Positions 48,267 through 57,572 of a stretch of DNA of 64,000 nt are shown here, piece by piece. Each line of letters opens with the position of its first letter. Positions within the stretch are counted from its first letter, which is position 1. The stretch is from Halobacillus locisalis (GTDB taxonomy: Bacteria > Bacillota > Bacilli > Bacillales > Halobacillaceae). A program made the position numbers and the translations under genes. The notes beneath the pieces are model-generated. The model saw only the letters and a list, made by a program, of their open reading frames with translations, had not been told where the DNA came from and made no database searches. The stretch is from the NCBI RefSeq assembly GCF_013694105.1, contig NZ_JACEFG010000002.1, positions 558,001 to 622,000 of the forward strand. Direction: 5' to 3'.

Positions 48267-48313
48267 ATGAAAATGAAAAATGATTTCAAGGCTTATTTGA
48301 GGGGGAGGAGAGA

Positions 48314-48419
48314 TGGGGAACGAGTCGCTTTCCGTGGGCGGGCGCTGAGCCTCCTCAGGCTTCGTCTTGTGGGGTCTCAGCTGTCCCTTTTAATCCCACA
48401 GGAGTCTCCCCGTTCCCCA
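48314..48419 (-). repeat. Dispersed palindromic repeat, copy L (reverse)
   Basis: Core CGAGTCGCTTTCCGTGGGCG to CCCACAGGAGTCTCC. Only a 9-bp inner arm TGGGGAACG/CGTTCCCCA pairs and no outer arm is evident. It is a single, unpaired copy. Confidence 0.75.
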
Positions 48420-48560
48420 ATGCGCTCGATCATCTATTCAATGTGCTACCTAAAGTTTATGCTAAAGGTATAAAAGGAAAGCTGATTCTTAGACACTTGT
48501 CTCATGCACCCTTTGTGAATGAGTGAATCTCAGGAACAAATAAGAAAGGTGGAAACAGCG

Positions 48561-48854
48561 ATGTCTCACCCTTGCTCACAAACCCTTAAAAAGAGAACCG
48601 ACTTACTTAAAGAGTGCTCCGATGCCTATCTCTATGCCGTTGAAGTCGTTACGAAAAACAGCGTAATGGCAGAGGATCTGTGCCAATCATGCGCCGAAGT
48701 CTGCTACAATTGTGCAGACGAATGCTCGTCTTTGGACGACGACTTGCTCGGTGAAGACTTATATAACATGTGCATGAAATACGCACGTCTTTGCGAAGAA
48801 ATCATGGCGTACCATAGTACACAGCAACCAAAACAACTGAAAGAAACCATCTAA
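48561..48854 (+). CDS. Cysteine-rich four-helix copper-binding-type protein (DUF326)
   Basis: 97-aa helical protein with nine Cys residues: CSQT near residue 5, CSDAY, then CQSCAEVCYNCADEC (about residues 42-56) and CMKYARLC. The spacing is typical of the DUF326/YhjQ family; related Csp proteins store copper inside a four-helix bundle. Metal storage or detoxification is therefore likely but not proven. ATG 48561 has AAAGGTGG eight bases upstream; the ATG at 48519 is less likely. Confidence 0.8.
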   Translation: MSHPCSQTLKKRTDLLKECSDAYLYAVEVVTKNSVMAEDLCQSCAEVCYNCADECSSLDDDLLGEDLYNMCMKYARLCEEIMAYHSTQQPKQLKETI

Positions 48855-48888
48855 ACCATTTACTTATCCACAATCCACTAAATCCTCA

Positions 48889-48921
48889 ATCCCGTCTGAT
48901 TACAGGCGGGATCGCTTTGTT
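48889..48921 (+). terminator. Terminator of the DUF326 gene
   Basis: ATCCCGTCTG pairs with CAGGCGGGAT, followed by a T-rich stretch. Confidence 0.75.
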
Positions 48922-48985
48922 TTGTCGACATACATAAACACCTTTCTCTCGGAAACACTAACGAAAAAGAGAAGAGGTGAATACG

Positions 48986-49393
48986 ATGAAACAACGAAGC
49001 ACCATCACCATCACGGTTCTCCTCGTTATGCTACTATCTGGTTGTGGATTACAGATGGAGAAATATCAAGGAGAAACGAGTCGTGATGACATAGAAAACA
49101 TGGGAATGAACGATAAGGTGACCAATGAAACTCAGAATCCCCGTTTAATGAGTGAGCCAGGCGATACGTGGGGATTGAAACAAGACCGAAAGCTCATCAA
49201 AGAGGCCGTCAACCAAATTCCGGGCGCAGAAACGAAGCGGGTCATTTTGGAAGCGAATCGTGTATGGGTATCTGTAAAAGTGGATGGAGCCGATGATTTA
49301 TCAAAAGAAGAGATGGATGATTGGAAAGAGGAAGTGAAACAGGTGGTATTCAGGGCCGTTCCGCGTTACGATGTAAGTGTCAAGGTGAGTTAA
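48986..49393 (+). CDS. YhcN/YlaJ-like sporulation lipoprotein
   Basis: 135-aa predicted lipoprotein. A signal peptide with lipobox LLSGC ends at Cys about residue 20. The mature part has [33 protein letters not shown] (in parts), as in YhcN/YlaJ proteins of the spore inner membrane. The actual role is not known. ATG 48986 is chosen because AGAGGTG precedes it; GTG 48977 is inside that site. A strong terminator follows before prfA. Confidence 0.8.
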   Translation: MKQRSTITITVLLVMLLSGCGLQMEKYQGETSRDDIENMGMNDKVTNETQNPRLMSEPGDTWGLKQDRKLIKEAVNQIPGAETKRVILEANRVWVSVKVDGADDLSKEEMDDWKEEVKQVVFRAVPRYDVSVKVS

Positions 49394-49395
49394 CC

Positions 49396-49445
49396 ATACC
49401 AGGTGCCGGTCTTATACAGACAGGTACCTGGTATCCTCTTTTTTC
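49396..49445 (+). terminator. Terminator of the lipoprotein gene
   Basis: ATACCAGGT-GCC region pairs with CAGGTACCTGGTAT, a long stem followed by a six-T run. Confidence 0.85.
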
Positions 49446-49485
49446 CTGGACATTGCCGCTTTTGCCTCGACATTCAAGCCTGCGG

Positions 49486-49514
49486 TTGTATCCATGCCTG
49501 CTCTATAATATAAT
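49486..49514 (+). promoter_or_regulatory. prfA-prmC promoter
   Basis: TTGTAT, 17 bases, TATAAT, about 32 bases before the TTG start of prfA. Confidence 0.8.
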
Positions 49515-49545
49515 TAGAATGTTATGGAGAAAGAGGTGCATACCA

Positions 49546-50616
49546 TTGATCGAACGGTTACAAACATTAGAAGATCGATATGAGAAACTGAATGAATTAT
49601 TGAGTGATCCTGAGGTCATTTCTGATACAAATAAACTTCGAGAATATTCAAAAGAACAATCTGGCCTTCAAGAGACTGTGGCTGCTTACCGCGAGTACAA
49701 AGAAGTCACAGAACAGCTCAGTGATGCCAAGGCCATGCTTGAGGATAAACTTGATGATGATATGGCAGAAATGGTGAAGGAAGAGATCAACGAGCTTTCG
49801 GAGCAGAAACATGAATTAGAAGAACGCCTGAAAATTCTGATGCTGCCGAAAGATCCGAACGATGATAAGAACGTCATCATGGAAGTCCGCGGTGCAGCGG
49901 GTGGCGATGAAGCCGCTCTATTCGCAGGAGACCTTTACCGTATGTACGCCCGTTATGCAGAGATGCAAGGGTGGAAGACTGAAGTCATTGAAGCGAATAC
50001 CAATGACGTCGGCGGTTATAAAGAAATCATCTTTATGGTGAGCGGTGAACGTGCCTACTCCAAGCTCAAGTTTGAGAATGGGGCTCACCGTGTGCAGCGT
50101 GTGCCAGAAACAGAATCTGGCGGTCGTATCCATACATCAACAGCGACGGTTGTCGTTATGCCTGAAGCGGAAGAAGTAGAGGTCGAAGTACACGACAATG
50201 ACATTCGTGTCGATACCTTCGCTTCCAGTGGACCGGGTGGTCAAAGTGTAAACACGACGATGTCTGCCGTCCGTTTGACTCACGAACCGACTGGAATCGT
50301 TGTTTCCTGTCAGGATGAGAAATCTCAAATCAAGAACAAAGAAAAAGCGATGAAAGTCCTTCGTGCCCGTATTTATGATAAGTTCCAGCGCGAAGCGCAA
50401 GCTGAACTTGATGAAAGCCGTAAATCCGCGGTGGGTACAGGTGACCGTTCCGAGCGTATCCGTACGTACAATTTCCCGCAAACACGTGTCACGGATCACC
50501 GTATCGGGTTGACGATTCAGAAGCTGGACCAAATTCTTCAAGGGAACATGAACGAAATAGTCGATGCCCTTCTCATCGAAGAGCAAACGAAGAAATTGGA
50601 GCAAATCGGTGGATAA
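49546..50616 (+). CDS. prfA: Peptide chain release factor 1
   Basis: 356-aa class I release factor that reads UAA/UAG. The GGQ motif in [12 protein letters not shown] (about residues 225-236) contacts the peptidyl-transferase centre; its Gln is the PrmC methylation target. The start is TTG 49546, with AGAGGTG seven bases upstream; the family N-terminus ([19 protein letters not shown]) begins there. The longer upstream frame runs through a terminator and promoter and is not used. Confidence 0.96.
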   Translation: MIERLQTLEDRYEKLNELLSDPEVISDTNKLREYSKEQSGLQETVAAYREYKEVTEQLSDAKAMLEDKLDDDMAEMVKEEINELSEQKHELEERLKILMLPKDPNDDKNVIMEVRGAAGGDEAALFAGDLYRMYARYAEMQGWKTEVIEANTNDVGGYKEIIFMVSGERAYSKLKFENGAHRVQRVPETESGGRIHTSTATVVVMPEAEEVEVEVHDNDIRVDTFASSGPGGQSVNTTMSAVRLTHEPTGIVVSCQDEKSQIKNKEKAMKVLRARIYDKFQREAQAELDESRKSAVGTGDRSERIRTYNFPQTRVTDHRIGLTIQKLDQILQGNMNEIVDALLIEEQTKKLEQIGG

Positions 50617-51472
50617 TACGTTTACGACTGTGGAGGAAGCCCGTCAGAGGGCTTCCGTTTTTTTGCGGGAAAACAATCGTGAACCACGTGTCGCCGACCT
50701 TTTGTTAGAACATTACTTGAACCTTTCATTTGCTCAACTTTTGGCGAGAGCACGTGATCCATTCCCTGAAGAAGTGCGCGCAGAGTTTGTGACAAGCGTC
50801 CAAGAGCACGCTACTACAGGCCGCCCCGTTCAGCACATCATCGGCTATGCCCCTTTTTATGGACGTGATTTCAAAGTCAGTGGAGATGTCCTCATCCCGA
50901 GGCCGGAAACAGAAGAGCTTGTCGTAGGCGTTGTCGATTGGATGAAAAAACAGAAATTGGAGCATCCGTCCGTTGTGGACCTCGGAACAGGTAGTGGGGT
51001 CATTGCCATTACAACCGCTCTCGAGTATCCACAATCGCAGGTGACGGCAACAGATTTATCGGCAGACGCACTGGCTATGGCTCGGCACAATGCTGAAATC
51101 CATGAAGTCGACGTTCACTTTGCCCAAGGTGATTTTCTAGAACCGGTAGCAGGCCGACCGTTCGACGTCCTCATTTCGAATCCCCCTTATATCGATTGGG
51201 ACGAAAAGGAGGCGATGGATGATACAGTCACAGACTTTGATCCTGAGCTTGCCCTGTTTGCTCAAAATCATGGATTGGCTGCCTATCAAACGATCATCAA
51301 ACAAGTGAAACAAGAAGAACATCCCCCCGGTCTCATCGCGTTTGAAATCGGACACGAACAAGGCGAGCAAGTAAAAAGGCTGTTGGATAGCGAACTTCCC
51401 CTGTATATAGTTGAAATTAGAAAAGATTTGAACGGAAAAGACCGGATGGTTTTTGCAACTTTAAGAGATTAA
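50609..51472 (+). CDS. prmC: Release factor glutamine methyltransferase
   Basis: 287-aa SAM-dependent enzyme (HemK family) that methylates the GGQ glutamine of release factors. The SAM motif [13 protein letters not shown] (about residues 115-127) and the substrate motif SNPPYIDW (about 188-195) are intact. GTG 50609 is chosen because it follows GGAG and overlaps the prfA stop by eight bases, so the two proteins are co-translated with their substrate link. The upstream frame into prfA is not family-like. Confidence 0.95.
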   Translation: MDNTFTTVEEARQRASVFLRENNREPRVADLLLEHYLNLSFAQLLARARDPFPEEVRAEFVTSVQEHATTGRPVQHIIGYAPFYGRDFKVSGDVLIPRPETEELVVGVVDWMKKQKLEHPSVVDLGTGSGVIAITTALEYPQSQVTATDLSADALAMARHNAEIHEVDVHFAQGDFLEPVAGRPFDVLISNPPYIDWDEKEAMDDTVTDFDPELALFAQNHGLAAYQTIIKQVKQEEHPPGLIAFEIGHEQGEQVKRLLDSELPLYIVEIRKDLNGKDRMVFATLRD

Positions 51473-51475
51473 TAG

Positions 51476-51505
51476 GTTTATCATTGTTATTTCCTGCCCA
51501 TACTA
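51476..51505 (+). promoter_or_regulatory. Possible forespore (sigma-F/G) promoter of spoIIR
   Basis: GTTTA, 15 bases, GCCCATACTA. The -10 resembles the CATACTA-type box of sporulation sigma factors. B. subtilis spoIIR is sigma-F dependent. Confidence 0.45.
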
Positions 51506-51536
51506 GCGACTAGAAGCAGATGGGGAGGAAATACCG

Positions 51537-52121
51537 ATGAAAAACAGCGTGCTCTTATTATTATCTATTATCATTATTCTTACGGTTTTACCTTGGGGTA
51601 AGCAAACAGAGGCGGAACGTGAATATCAAGTCATTCCTGATGAAGCCATCCGATTAAGGATTTTAGCGGATAGCAATGCTGAGAAAGATCAAGAGATCAA
51701 ACGTCTTGTCCGTGATCGTGTAAATGAAGAGATTACCGTATGGGTCGAGGACCTCACGTCTATTGAAGCGGCTCGACAATTGATTCAACAGCGGATTCCA
51801 AACATTCAGAAAATTGTTGGTGATACATTGGCTGAGCAAGGGATAGAAGATGATTATTCAGCGGATTATGACTCGAACGTTTCGTTTCCTACGAAGTTGT
51901 ATGGATCCTATATCTACCCAGCAGGCGATTATGAAGCGATTTTGATTACCATCGGGGAAGGAAAAGGCGATAACTGGTGGTGCGTACTATTTCCGCCTCT
52001 TTGCTTCCTGGACTTTTCGAATGGAACGAGTGTAGCGGAAGAGCCTGTTGAAGAAGAGCAGGAAGAAGAGGAAGACGTGCAATTTTTCGTTCTTACATTA
52101 TGGGAAAAGCTCTTTTCCTAG
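51537..52121 (+). CDS. spoIIR: Stage II sporulation protein R
   Basis: 194-aa secreted signal protein made in the forespore; it triggers SpoIIGA to process pro-sigma-E in the mother cell. An N-terminal signal sequence (about residues 4-20) is followed by IRLRILADSNAEKDQEIKRL and the conserved GEGKGDNWWCVLFPPLCFLD block (about 142-161). The C-terminal part carries an acidic Glu-rich stretch (EEPVEEEQEEEEDV), longer than in B. subtilis by eye. The ATG has GGGGAGG upstream. It directly follows prmC as in B. subtilis. Confidence 0.93.
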   Translation: MKNSVLLLLSIIIILTVLPWGKQTEAEREYQVIPDEAIRLRILADSNAEKDQEIKRLVRDRVNEEITVWVEDLTSIEAARQLIQQRIPNIQKIVGDTLAEQGIEDDYSADYDSNVSFPTKLYGSYIYPAGDYEAILITIGEGKGDNWWCVLFPPLCFLDFSNGTSVAEEPVEEEQEEEEDVQFFVLTLWEKLFS

Positions 52122-52175
52122 CATATTGTCCACATCCGATCTCATAGATTAACAGAGAAGGGATGTGGATATTGT

Positions 52176-52487
52176 ATGTATATCGAAAAAGTCGAAGAAG
52201 AGCTCTATCATTTGAAAAGAGAGTCTGATGTAATCGGAAACTTTCGCTTGCTGAAATCTGGAGACGGAGCTAGGAAAATTGAAAAGCTTCACGTGTCTGA
52301 ACAAGTATCTGCAGGCCAAGTGCTCGCCATTTTCGAACTGATCCAAGCCTACGCGAAAGAAGAGAACATTACGAACTTGTATGTGGAAAGCCACTCAGAT
52401 TCCCTCGACTTTCTTCTACAACATCAACAGTTTGTACTCGAAGATGTCGAAAACCGTTTGTGGAAATATCAAGTTGTCCACGTTTGA
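52176..52487 (+). CDS. Hypothetical protein, faint GNAT-like pattern
   Basis: 103-aa soluble protein. The part IEKLHVSEQVSAGQVLAIFELIQAYAKEENITNLYVESH looks like the acetyl-CoA-binding half of a GNAT acetyltransferase, but the usual Q/RxxGxG/A loop is missing. It occupies the place of the B. subtilis ywlA-ywlB genes (ywlB is a GNAT protein), so a shortened relative is possible. AAGGGATG lies upstream of the ATG. The stop is at the left edge of the DnaA-box cluster. Confidence 0.55.
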   Translation: MYIEKVEEELYHLKRESDVIGNFRLLKSGDGARKIEKLHVSEQVSAGQVLAIFELIQAYAKEENITNLYVESHSDSLDFLLQHQQFVLEDVENRLWKYQVVHV

Positions 52488-52488
52488 A

Positions 52489-52634
52489 TGTGCATAAGTG
52501 GTTAATTTATGCACAAATTGTTCATTGTCTGTGGATTAAGTGTGAATAGTGTTAGTAGAGTTAGGAAAATTACTAACGGATTCTTTGGATATGTGGGTAT
52601 GTCTGTGGATAACTTGAGGACATCTTGTGAATAA
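52489..52634. promoter_or_regulatory. DnaA-box cluster upstream of ywlC
   Basis: Perfect TGTGGATAA at 52604-52612. One-mismatch boxes TGTGCATAA (52489), TTATGCACA (52507, opposite strand), TGTGGATTA (52530) and TGTGAATAA (52626). A two-mismatch box TGTGAATAG lies at 52541. The first two form an inverted pair. From memory, the ywlC region is one of the DnaA-box clusters bound by DnaA in B. subtilis, so this is probably the conserved cluster that titrates DnaA. Confidence 0.8.
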
Positions 52635-52735
52635 CGTCGAAATTTGCCAAAACATGTAGATTGGATATAATGGGACTAATTACATTTCGTCGAATGGTGT
52701 ATGAACAATGATCATGAGTAGGAAAAGGAGTATCA

Positions 52736-53779
52736 ATGATGAGTATGCAAACAAGAATGTGGAAACCGGCTGAACCAGACAATCCAAATGATCCTCATGT
52801 CAGGGAGGCGGCGAATCTATTAAACCATCAAGAAGTCGTCGCTTTTCCGACAGAAACGGTGTATGGACTCGGAGCAGATGCAACCGACGAGGTCGCCGTC
52901 CAACGAATTTTCGAAGCCAAAGGACGCCCGGCGGATAATCCGTTGATTGTCCACGTGGCCACGAAGGAACAAGTGGACAGGCTGGTCTCTCATATCCCTG
53001 ATGTTGCTCATCTTTTAATGGATACTTTCTGGCCGGGCCCTCTCACCTTGATCCTCGAAAGTAACGGGGAAGCAGCTAAAAATGTAACAGCTGGATTGAC
53101 TACGATCGGTATTCGAATGCCGGATCACCCCCTGGCGCTTTCCTTATTGAAAGCGACGGAGAAACCGCTCGCCGCTCCGAGTGCGAATCGCTCCGGTCGT
53201 CCGAGCCCGACACAGGCGTTACACGTGAAGCAAGACTTGGACGGACGAGTGGCTGGCATTTTAGACGGGGGAACGACAGGCGTCGGACTCGAATCGACGG
53301 TGCTCGATTGTACATCTAACGTCCCGGTCATTCTAAGGCCCGGTGGGATTACAAAAGAGCAATTGGAAACTGTACTTCCTCATGTAGCGGTCGACCCTGC
53401 ACTTGCTGATGAGAATAACAAACCGAAGTCACCAGGGATGAAATACACGCATTATGCTCCCGAAGCCCCGCTGTACCTCATAGAAGGAACGGATGAATTT
53501 TTCCTTGAACAGGTGGAACGTTTGAAGGAAGAGGGACATCGCATTGGTGTCATCGCGAGCAGAGAACTGGCCGAACAACTCTCCCATGAGCGCATCATCA
53601 CTTGTGGTTCCCGCTTGAACATGGCAGAGGTCGCGGGTCAGCTATACCATGCATTAAGAGAATTCAAAAAGTCGGAAGTGGATATCATTGTAACCGAAGT
53701 CTTTGATGAATCGGGAGTCGGGGCTGCTGTTATGAACCGGTTACAGAAAGCAGCGGTCAACGTCATCCAACCGTCCTAG
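52736..53779 (+). CDS. ywlC: Threonylcarbamoyl-AMP synthase (YwlC/Sua5 type)
   Basis: 347-aa enzyme that makes threonylcarbamoyl-AMP from Thr, bicarbonate and ATP for the t6A modification of tRNAs reading ANN codons. The YrdC domain covers about residues 20-210 (VVAFPTETVYGLGADA; KGRPADNPLIVHV; APSANRSGRPSPT). The C-terminal Sua5 domain is about 235-345, starting near SPGMKYTHYAPEAPLYL. Two tandem ATGs (52736, 52739) follow AAAAGGAG; the second has better spacing. The DnaA-box cluster lies in its promoter region. Confidence 0.94.
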   Translation: MMSMQTRMWKPAEPDNPNDPHVREAANLLNHQEVVAFPTETVYGLGADATDEVAVQRIFEAKGRPADNPLIVHVATKEQVDRLVSHIPDVAHLLMDTFWPGPLTLILESNGEAAKNVTAGLTTIGIRMPDHPLALSLLKATEKPLAAPSANRSGRPSPTQALHVKQDLDGRVAGILDGGTTGVGLESTVLDCTSNVPVILRPGGITKEQLETVLPHVAVDPALADENNKPKSPGMKYTHYAPEAPLYLIEGTDEFFLEQVERLKEEGHRIGVIASRELAEQLSHERIITCGSRLNMAEVAGQLYHALREFKKSEVDIIVTEVFDESGVGAAVMNRLQKAAVNVIQPS

Positions 53780-53840
53780 CATACAAGCCTTCTTGCCTGC
53801 ATATCTTGATAGAGGTATTGCAGGGAGGGGGCTTCTTTCA

Positions 53841-54377
53841 TTGGAGCAGGTAACATCTTTAGTTTTATTATCGATTGCTTTGGGGTTGGATGCGTTCTCC
53901 GTGTCGCTCGGCATGGGGATGCAGTCGGTTCGGTTGAAGCATGCGTTCATCGCCGGAATCGTTGTGGGCATCGCCCATATCGTGATGCCGGGCCTCGGGA
54001 TGCTACTCGGTCAATGGATGTCATCCGGCGTGAGTCAGTGGGCGACGGTCGCCGGGGGAGCCATGTTATTCGGACTCGGAAGTTACACCGTATTCGCTTC
54101 ATTGACGGAAAAGCATTCAGCGGCCTATACATTAGCGGGAGCCGGTTTATGGTTATTTGCGTTAAGCGTAAGCATTGATAGTTTCCCAGTTGGATTCAGC
54201 TTAGGTCTTCGTGATGCGGAAGTATGGGTTTCCGTCCTTTCATTCGGGTTATTCAGTATGGCGTTGACATGGGCTGGTTTTGTCCTTGGCAGGAGAGCGG
54301 GAGCACTTCTTGGCACATACAGTGAACTACTCGGAGGCAGCATCTTGTGCGCCCTTGGTTTGAACGCCATATTTTAA
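53841..54377 (+). CDS. mntP: Manganese efflux pump MntP
   Basis: 178-aa membrane protein of the MntP (YebN/YwlD) family with six hydrophobic helices. The acidic motifs LGLDAFSVSLGMG (about residues 15-27) and LSVSIDSFPVGFSLG (about 107-121) hold the likely Mn ligands. TTG 53841 is chosen because GGGAGGGGG is nine bases upstream; the extension to 53793 is not hydrophobic. It follows ywlC by about 60 bases. With TerC it makes two Mn exporters in the window, but no riboswitch is visible here. Confidence 0.9.
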   Translation: MEQVTSLVLLSIALGLDAFSVSLGMGMQSVRLKHAFIAGIVVGIAHIVMPGLGMLLGQWMSSGVSQWATVAGGAMLFGLGSYTVFASLTEKHSAAYTLAGAGLWLFALSVSIDSFPVGFSLGLRDAEVWVSVLSFGLFSMALTWAGFVLGRRAGALLGTYSELLGGSILCALGLNAIF

Positions 54378-54453
54378 AGGACAACTCCATTCAGTTGAGA
54401 CTGTACGTATGATATGATGAAAAAAACGGACTATTGTAAGGAGTAGGAATGTC

Positions 54454-55065
54454 ATGAATATACTATTTGTTTGTACAGGGAACACGTGTCGCAGTCCAAT
54501 GGCTGAGGCAATCATGAAAGCGAAATGGCCGAAAGAAAGTGTAAAATCAGCAGGTGTCTTTGCAGGAAGAGGAGAACCGATGGCAAGCAATTCCGAAGTG
54601 GTACTACGGGAGAAGAACCTGACATTGGATCATGAAACGTCTCAGATTACAGAAGAAATGCTTGAGTGGGCTGATCTTGTGCTGACGATGACCGATCGTC
54701 ATAAACAGACGCTGACTCTTCAATATCCGAACTACGAAAGCAAATACTATACATTGAAAGAATACGTTCTAGTCGATGATCTGAAGTGGCAGGAATTGAA
54801 AGAATCTTACTCAACGTTTGAGGAGAAACGGTCACATATATTGCGCGAAGGCATGGACAAGTTGAGTAGCCGTCAAATGGAAGAGAAGCTGAACCGAGAG
54901 TTAGAAGAAGATATGCGCAAGATCGAAGAAATGGAACGTAGTTTTCCAGATATCAATATCAGTGACCCTTTTGGCGGAAATGTGAACATTTACCGTGAAA
55001 CACGTGATGAATTGGAAAAACACATTGAACTTCTAGTAAGAAAGTTAGAAAATAAAGATAACTAA
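54454..55065 (+). CDS. ywlE: Low-molecular-weight protein arginine phosphatase YwlE, with internal insertion
   Basis: 203-aa member of the LMW-PTP family; YwlE of B. subtilis (about 150 aa) removes phosphate from protein arginine. The P-loop VCTGNTCRS (Cys7) and the general-acid loop DPFGG (Asp171) are intact. Between TLKEYV (about residue 105) and DPFGG lie about 65 residues, where B. subtilis has about 8. This insertion is very charged and looks helical/coiled-coil. ATG after AAGGAG. It is followed 23 bases later by an MCP gene. Confidence 0.9.
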   Translation: MNILFVCTGNTCRSPMAEAIMKAKWPKESVKSAGVFAGRGEPMASNSEVVLREKNLTLDHETSQITEEMLEWADLVLTMTDRHKQTLTLQYPNYESKYYTLKEYVLVDDLKWQELKESYSTFEEKRSHILREGMDKLSSRQMEEKLNRELEEDMRKIEEMERSFPDINISDPFGGNVNIYRETRDELEKHIELLVRKLENKDN

Positions 55066-55088
55066 CTAGTTCTTCAGGAGGGGTTCCA

Positions 55089-56390
55089 TTGTCCAAGCAG
55101 TACAAGTTCAGCCTTCGTTTAAAGTTAGTCTTGTTCATTACAGGGCTAGCGATCGTTACATATTCCTTCACCGCTCTATTCATCTATGGTTTGCATGATG
55201 CGGTCCAATCATTCTGGGCCATTTCGGAACAGACCTTTACCATCATCACTCTACTTCTCGGGATCTTCTGGTCAGGGGTCCTGGGCTTTTTCATGTCCGG
55301 ATTTATCACCCGCCCTTTGAATCGATTGGAAAAAGTAGCTTCACTTGCGGCGGATGGAAACTTGACGGAACGTGTATCTGTTCCGAAATCAGATGATGAA
55401 ATCCGCTCATTGTCGCTCGCCTTCAATTCGATGATCGATCATTTGAGCCATGTAATTGAAAACATCGACCGCCATTTTGAAGGCACCAACCAATCTGTCA
55501 TCCATTTAAAGACGGCGGCCGATCAAGCGACAGAACAGGCGCGTATGATCAGTCTCACCACACAAGAGATTTCGAAAGGAGCGGAAATGTCCGCTTCATC
55601 CGTTCAACAAAATGCGGAATCTGTTGAGGAAGCGACCGCTCTTGCCGATCAAGTGCAGCAAAAAGCGCAGCAGTCTAGAATGAAATCGAACCAAATGATG
55701 AGCGTTTTGATGGATTCAGAGAAATCTGTCCACGAACTGATCCAAGGAATCCAACAAGTCGCGAATGAACAAGAACAATCGTTGAAAGATGTCGCGCGTT
55801 TAAACCAGAATGCTCAAGAAGTCGAACATATCATCAGCTTAGTAGGTGATATTTCAGAACAAACGAACCTTCTCGCATTGAATGCTTCCATAGAAGCAGC
55901 AAGAGCAGGCGAGCATGGAAAAGGCTTTGCAGTCGTCGCCGATGAAGTCAGGAAGCTTGCCGATCAAAGTGCATCGTCCGTTCAGAAGATTTCAGGCTTG
56001 ATCGGGACCATCCAATCCGATGTCGCGCTAGTCGTGACTCAAATGAATCAGCAAATGGAGCGCTCGACGAAAGAAGCGGAAAAAGGACAAGAGACGACCC
56101 AAGCCATTCAACTTATGAACAACTCCGTAAATGATGTAGATCTAGCCATACAAGATATATCTGAAATCGTGGAGAAGCAACTCACATCTATCCAGAAATC
56201 AGCTAAGCAATCACAGGATGTCGCCGCTGTAGCGGAAGAGACGTCAGCAGGAGCGGAAGAAGTCAGTGCGTCCATTCAGGAACAAACGAGCGTGATCGAG
56301 AATATGGACGAACTCGCGAATGCCTTGGAAAGACAGGCACAAGGTCTAAAAGATCAAATTCACCGCTTCCGATTGACAGAGAACAAGTAA
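55089..56390 (+). CDS. Methyl-accepting chemotaxis protein
   Basis: 433-aa transducer. Two hydrophobic helices (about residues 12-37 and 48-71) are separated by only about ten residues, so there is no extracellular sensor domain. A HAMP domain (about 72-125) follows, then a signalling domain with the hairpin tip [21 protein letters not shown] (about 256-276, in parts) binding CheA/CheW. The lack of sensor suggests it senses membrane state, energy or an internal partner. TTG 55089 has AGGAGGGG upstream. It is inserted between ywlE and rpiB, which are adjacent in B. subtilis. Confidence 0.92.
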   Translation: MSKQYKFSLRLKLVLFITGLAIVTYSFTALFIYGLHDAVQSFWAISEQTFTIITLLLGIFWSGVLGFFMSGFITRPLNRLEKVASLAADGNLTERVSVPKSDDEIRSLSLAFNSMIDHLSHVIENIDRHFEGTNQSVIHLKTAADQATEQARMISLTTQEISKGAEMSASSVQQNAESVEEATALADQVQQKAQQSRMKSNQMMSVLMDSEKSVHELIQGIQQVANEQEQSLKDVARLNQNAQEVEHIISLVGDISEQTNLLALNASIEAARAGEHGKGFAVVADEVRKLADQSASSVQKISGLIGTIQSDVALVVTQMNQQMERSTKEAEKGQETTQAIQLMNNSVNDVDLAIQDISEIVEKQLTSIQKSAKQSQDVAAVAEETSAGAEEVSASIQEQTSVIENMDELANALERQAQGLKDQIHRFRLTENK

Positions 56391-56436
56391 CCTGTCACGA
56401 TATAAGTGATTATAGACGATTGGGTGTGAAAAACGG

Positions 56437-56877
56437 ATGAAAGTCATACTTGCTTCAGACCACGGAGGCGTGAATTTACGCCAAGAAGTGGCCGACATGT
56501 TAGCACAATTGAACATTGATTTTGAAGACATCGGTTGTGATTGTGAAGGTTCTGTCGATTATCCGGATTATGCGTTTCCAGCAGCGGAACGTGTAGCGGA
56601 CGGGGAATTTGATAAAGGTATCTTCATTTGTGGGACGGGCATCGGTATGTCCATTTCTGCGAACAAAGTCAAAGGGATTCGTGCCGCACTCGTTCACGAT
56701 TTATTTACGGCAAAAGCGACACGTCAGCACAATGATTCGAATGTATTATGCATGGGAGAACGCGTGATTGGCCCGGGATTGGCAAGAGAAATAGCCGAAA
56801 CATGGGTGACGACAGAGTATGAAGGCGGTCGTCACGCAACACGTGTAGGCAAGATTGCCGAATACGAAAATAAATAA
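56437..56877 (+). CDS. rpiB: Ribose-5-phosphate isomerase B
   Basis: 146-aa RpiB of the pentose phosphate pathway. The N-terminal LASDHGGVNLR (about residues 5-15), the catalytic Cys in ICGTGIGMSISANK (about 65-78) and RQHNDSNVLCMGERVIG are conserved. It corresponds to ywlF in B. subtilis, where the operon also contains ywlG and glyA downstream, as here. No strong ribosome binding site lies before the ATG; AAAAACGG is weak. Confidence 0.94.
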   Translation: MKVILASDHGGVNLRQEVADMLAQLNIDFEDIGCDCEGSVDYPDYAFPAAERVADGEFDKGIFICGTGIGMSISANKVKGIRAALVHDLFTAKATRQHNDSNVLCMGERVIGPGLAREIAETWVTTEYEGGRHATRVGKIAEYENK

Positions 56878-56980
56878 TACAATGGGATATAGATAGCGGA
56901 AGCGTCCGAGCGCTGAGGCTGAATTGAAAAGGGGGAGCGGTATGCTTCTCCTTTTTGTAAATGCAGAGGAGGAATGAACC

Positions 56981-57550
56981 GTGACAGATGTGGCAGCTAT
57001 TCAATCCGATGTGAAAAATGTCGTAACTCAGCTCATAGCGAGTGAGTCTGTGAAACCAGGTCTTTTTGTCATCGGTTGTTCGACGAGTGAAATCGCCGGG
57101 GAACGGATCGGGACATCCGGAAACGTGGCGATTGCTGAGGCCGTCTACACAGGATTACGCGATTTAGCCGAGCAAACGGGAGTGCACTTGGCTTTTCAAT
57201 GTTGTGAACATTTGAATCGCGCACTGGTCATCGAGCGTGCCGTTGCCGAAGCCAAAGGATACACAGAAGTATCTGCGATTCCCGTACCGAAAGCGGGGGG
57301 GTCGATGGCATCGTTCGCCTATAAACAGATGGATGATCCTGTATTAGTCGAAATGATCCAGGCAGAGGGTGGCATGGATATCGGAGATACACTGATCGGG
57401 ATGCATTTGAAACGCGTAGCTGTTCCGCTTCGCATTCAACAGAAGACGATTGGTGAAGCGCACGTCACGGCTGCAAAAACGAGGCCTCCACTCATCGGTG
57501 GGGCTAGAGCTGTCTATGAAGTCGATCAAGTCGAAGGTTCTTGTGATTAG
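56981..57550 (+). CDS. ywlG: UPF0340/TIGR01440 family protein YwlG
   Basis: 189-aa soluble protein of the YwlG family, of unknown function. Visible blocks are VIGCSTSEIAGERIGTSGN (about residues 28-46), the Cys-containing LAFQCCEHLNRALVIE and VPKAGGSMASFAY. The gene always lies near glyA in Bacillaceae. GTG 56981 is the start, with AGAGGAGG upstream. A Cys-Cys pair in the middle may form an active site, but this is only a guess. Confidence 0.9.
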   Translation: MTDVAAIQSDVKNVVTQLIASESVKPGLFVIGCSTSEIAGERIGTSGNVAIAEAVYTGLRDLAEQTGVHLAFQCCEHLNRALVIERAVAEAKGYTEVSAIPVPKAGGSMASFAYKQMDDPVLVEMIQAEGGMDIGDTLIGMHLKRVAVPLRIQQKTIGEAHVTAAKTRPPLIGGARAVYEVDQVEGSCD

Positions 57551-57572
57551 GAATGGAAAGGGGAACGGTTAA

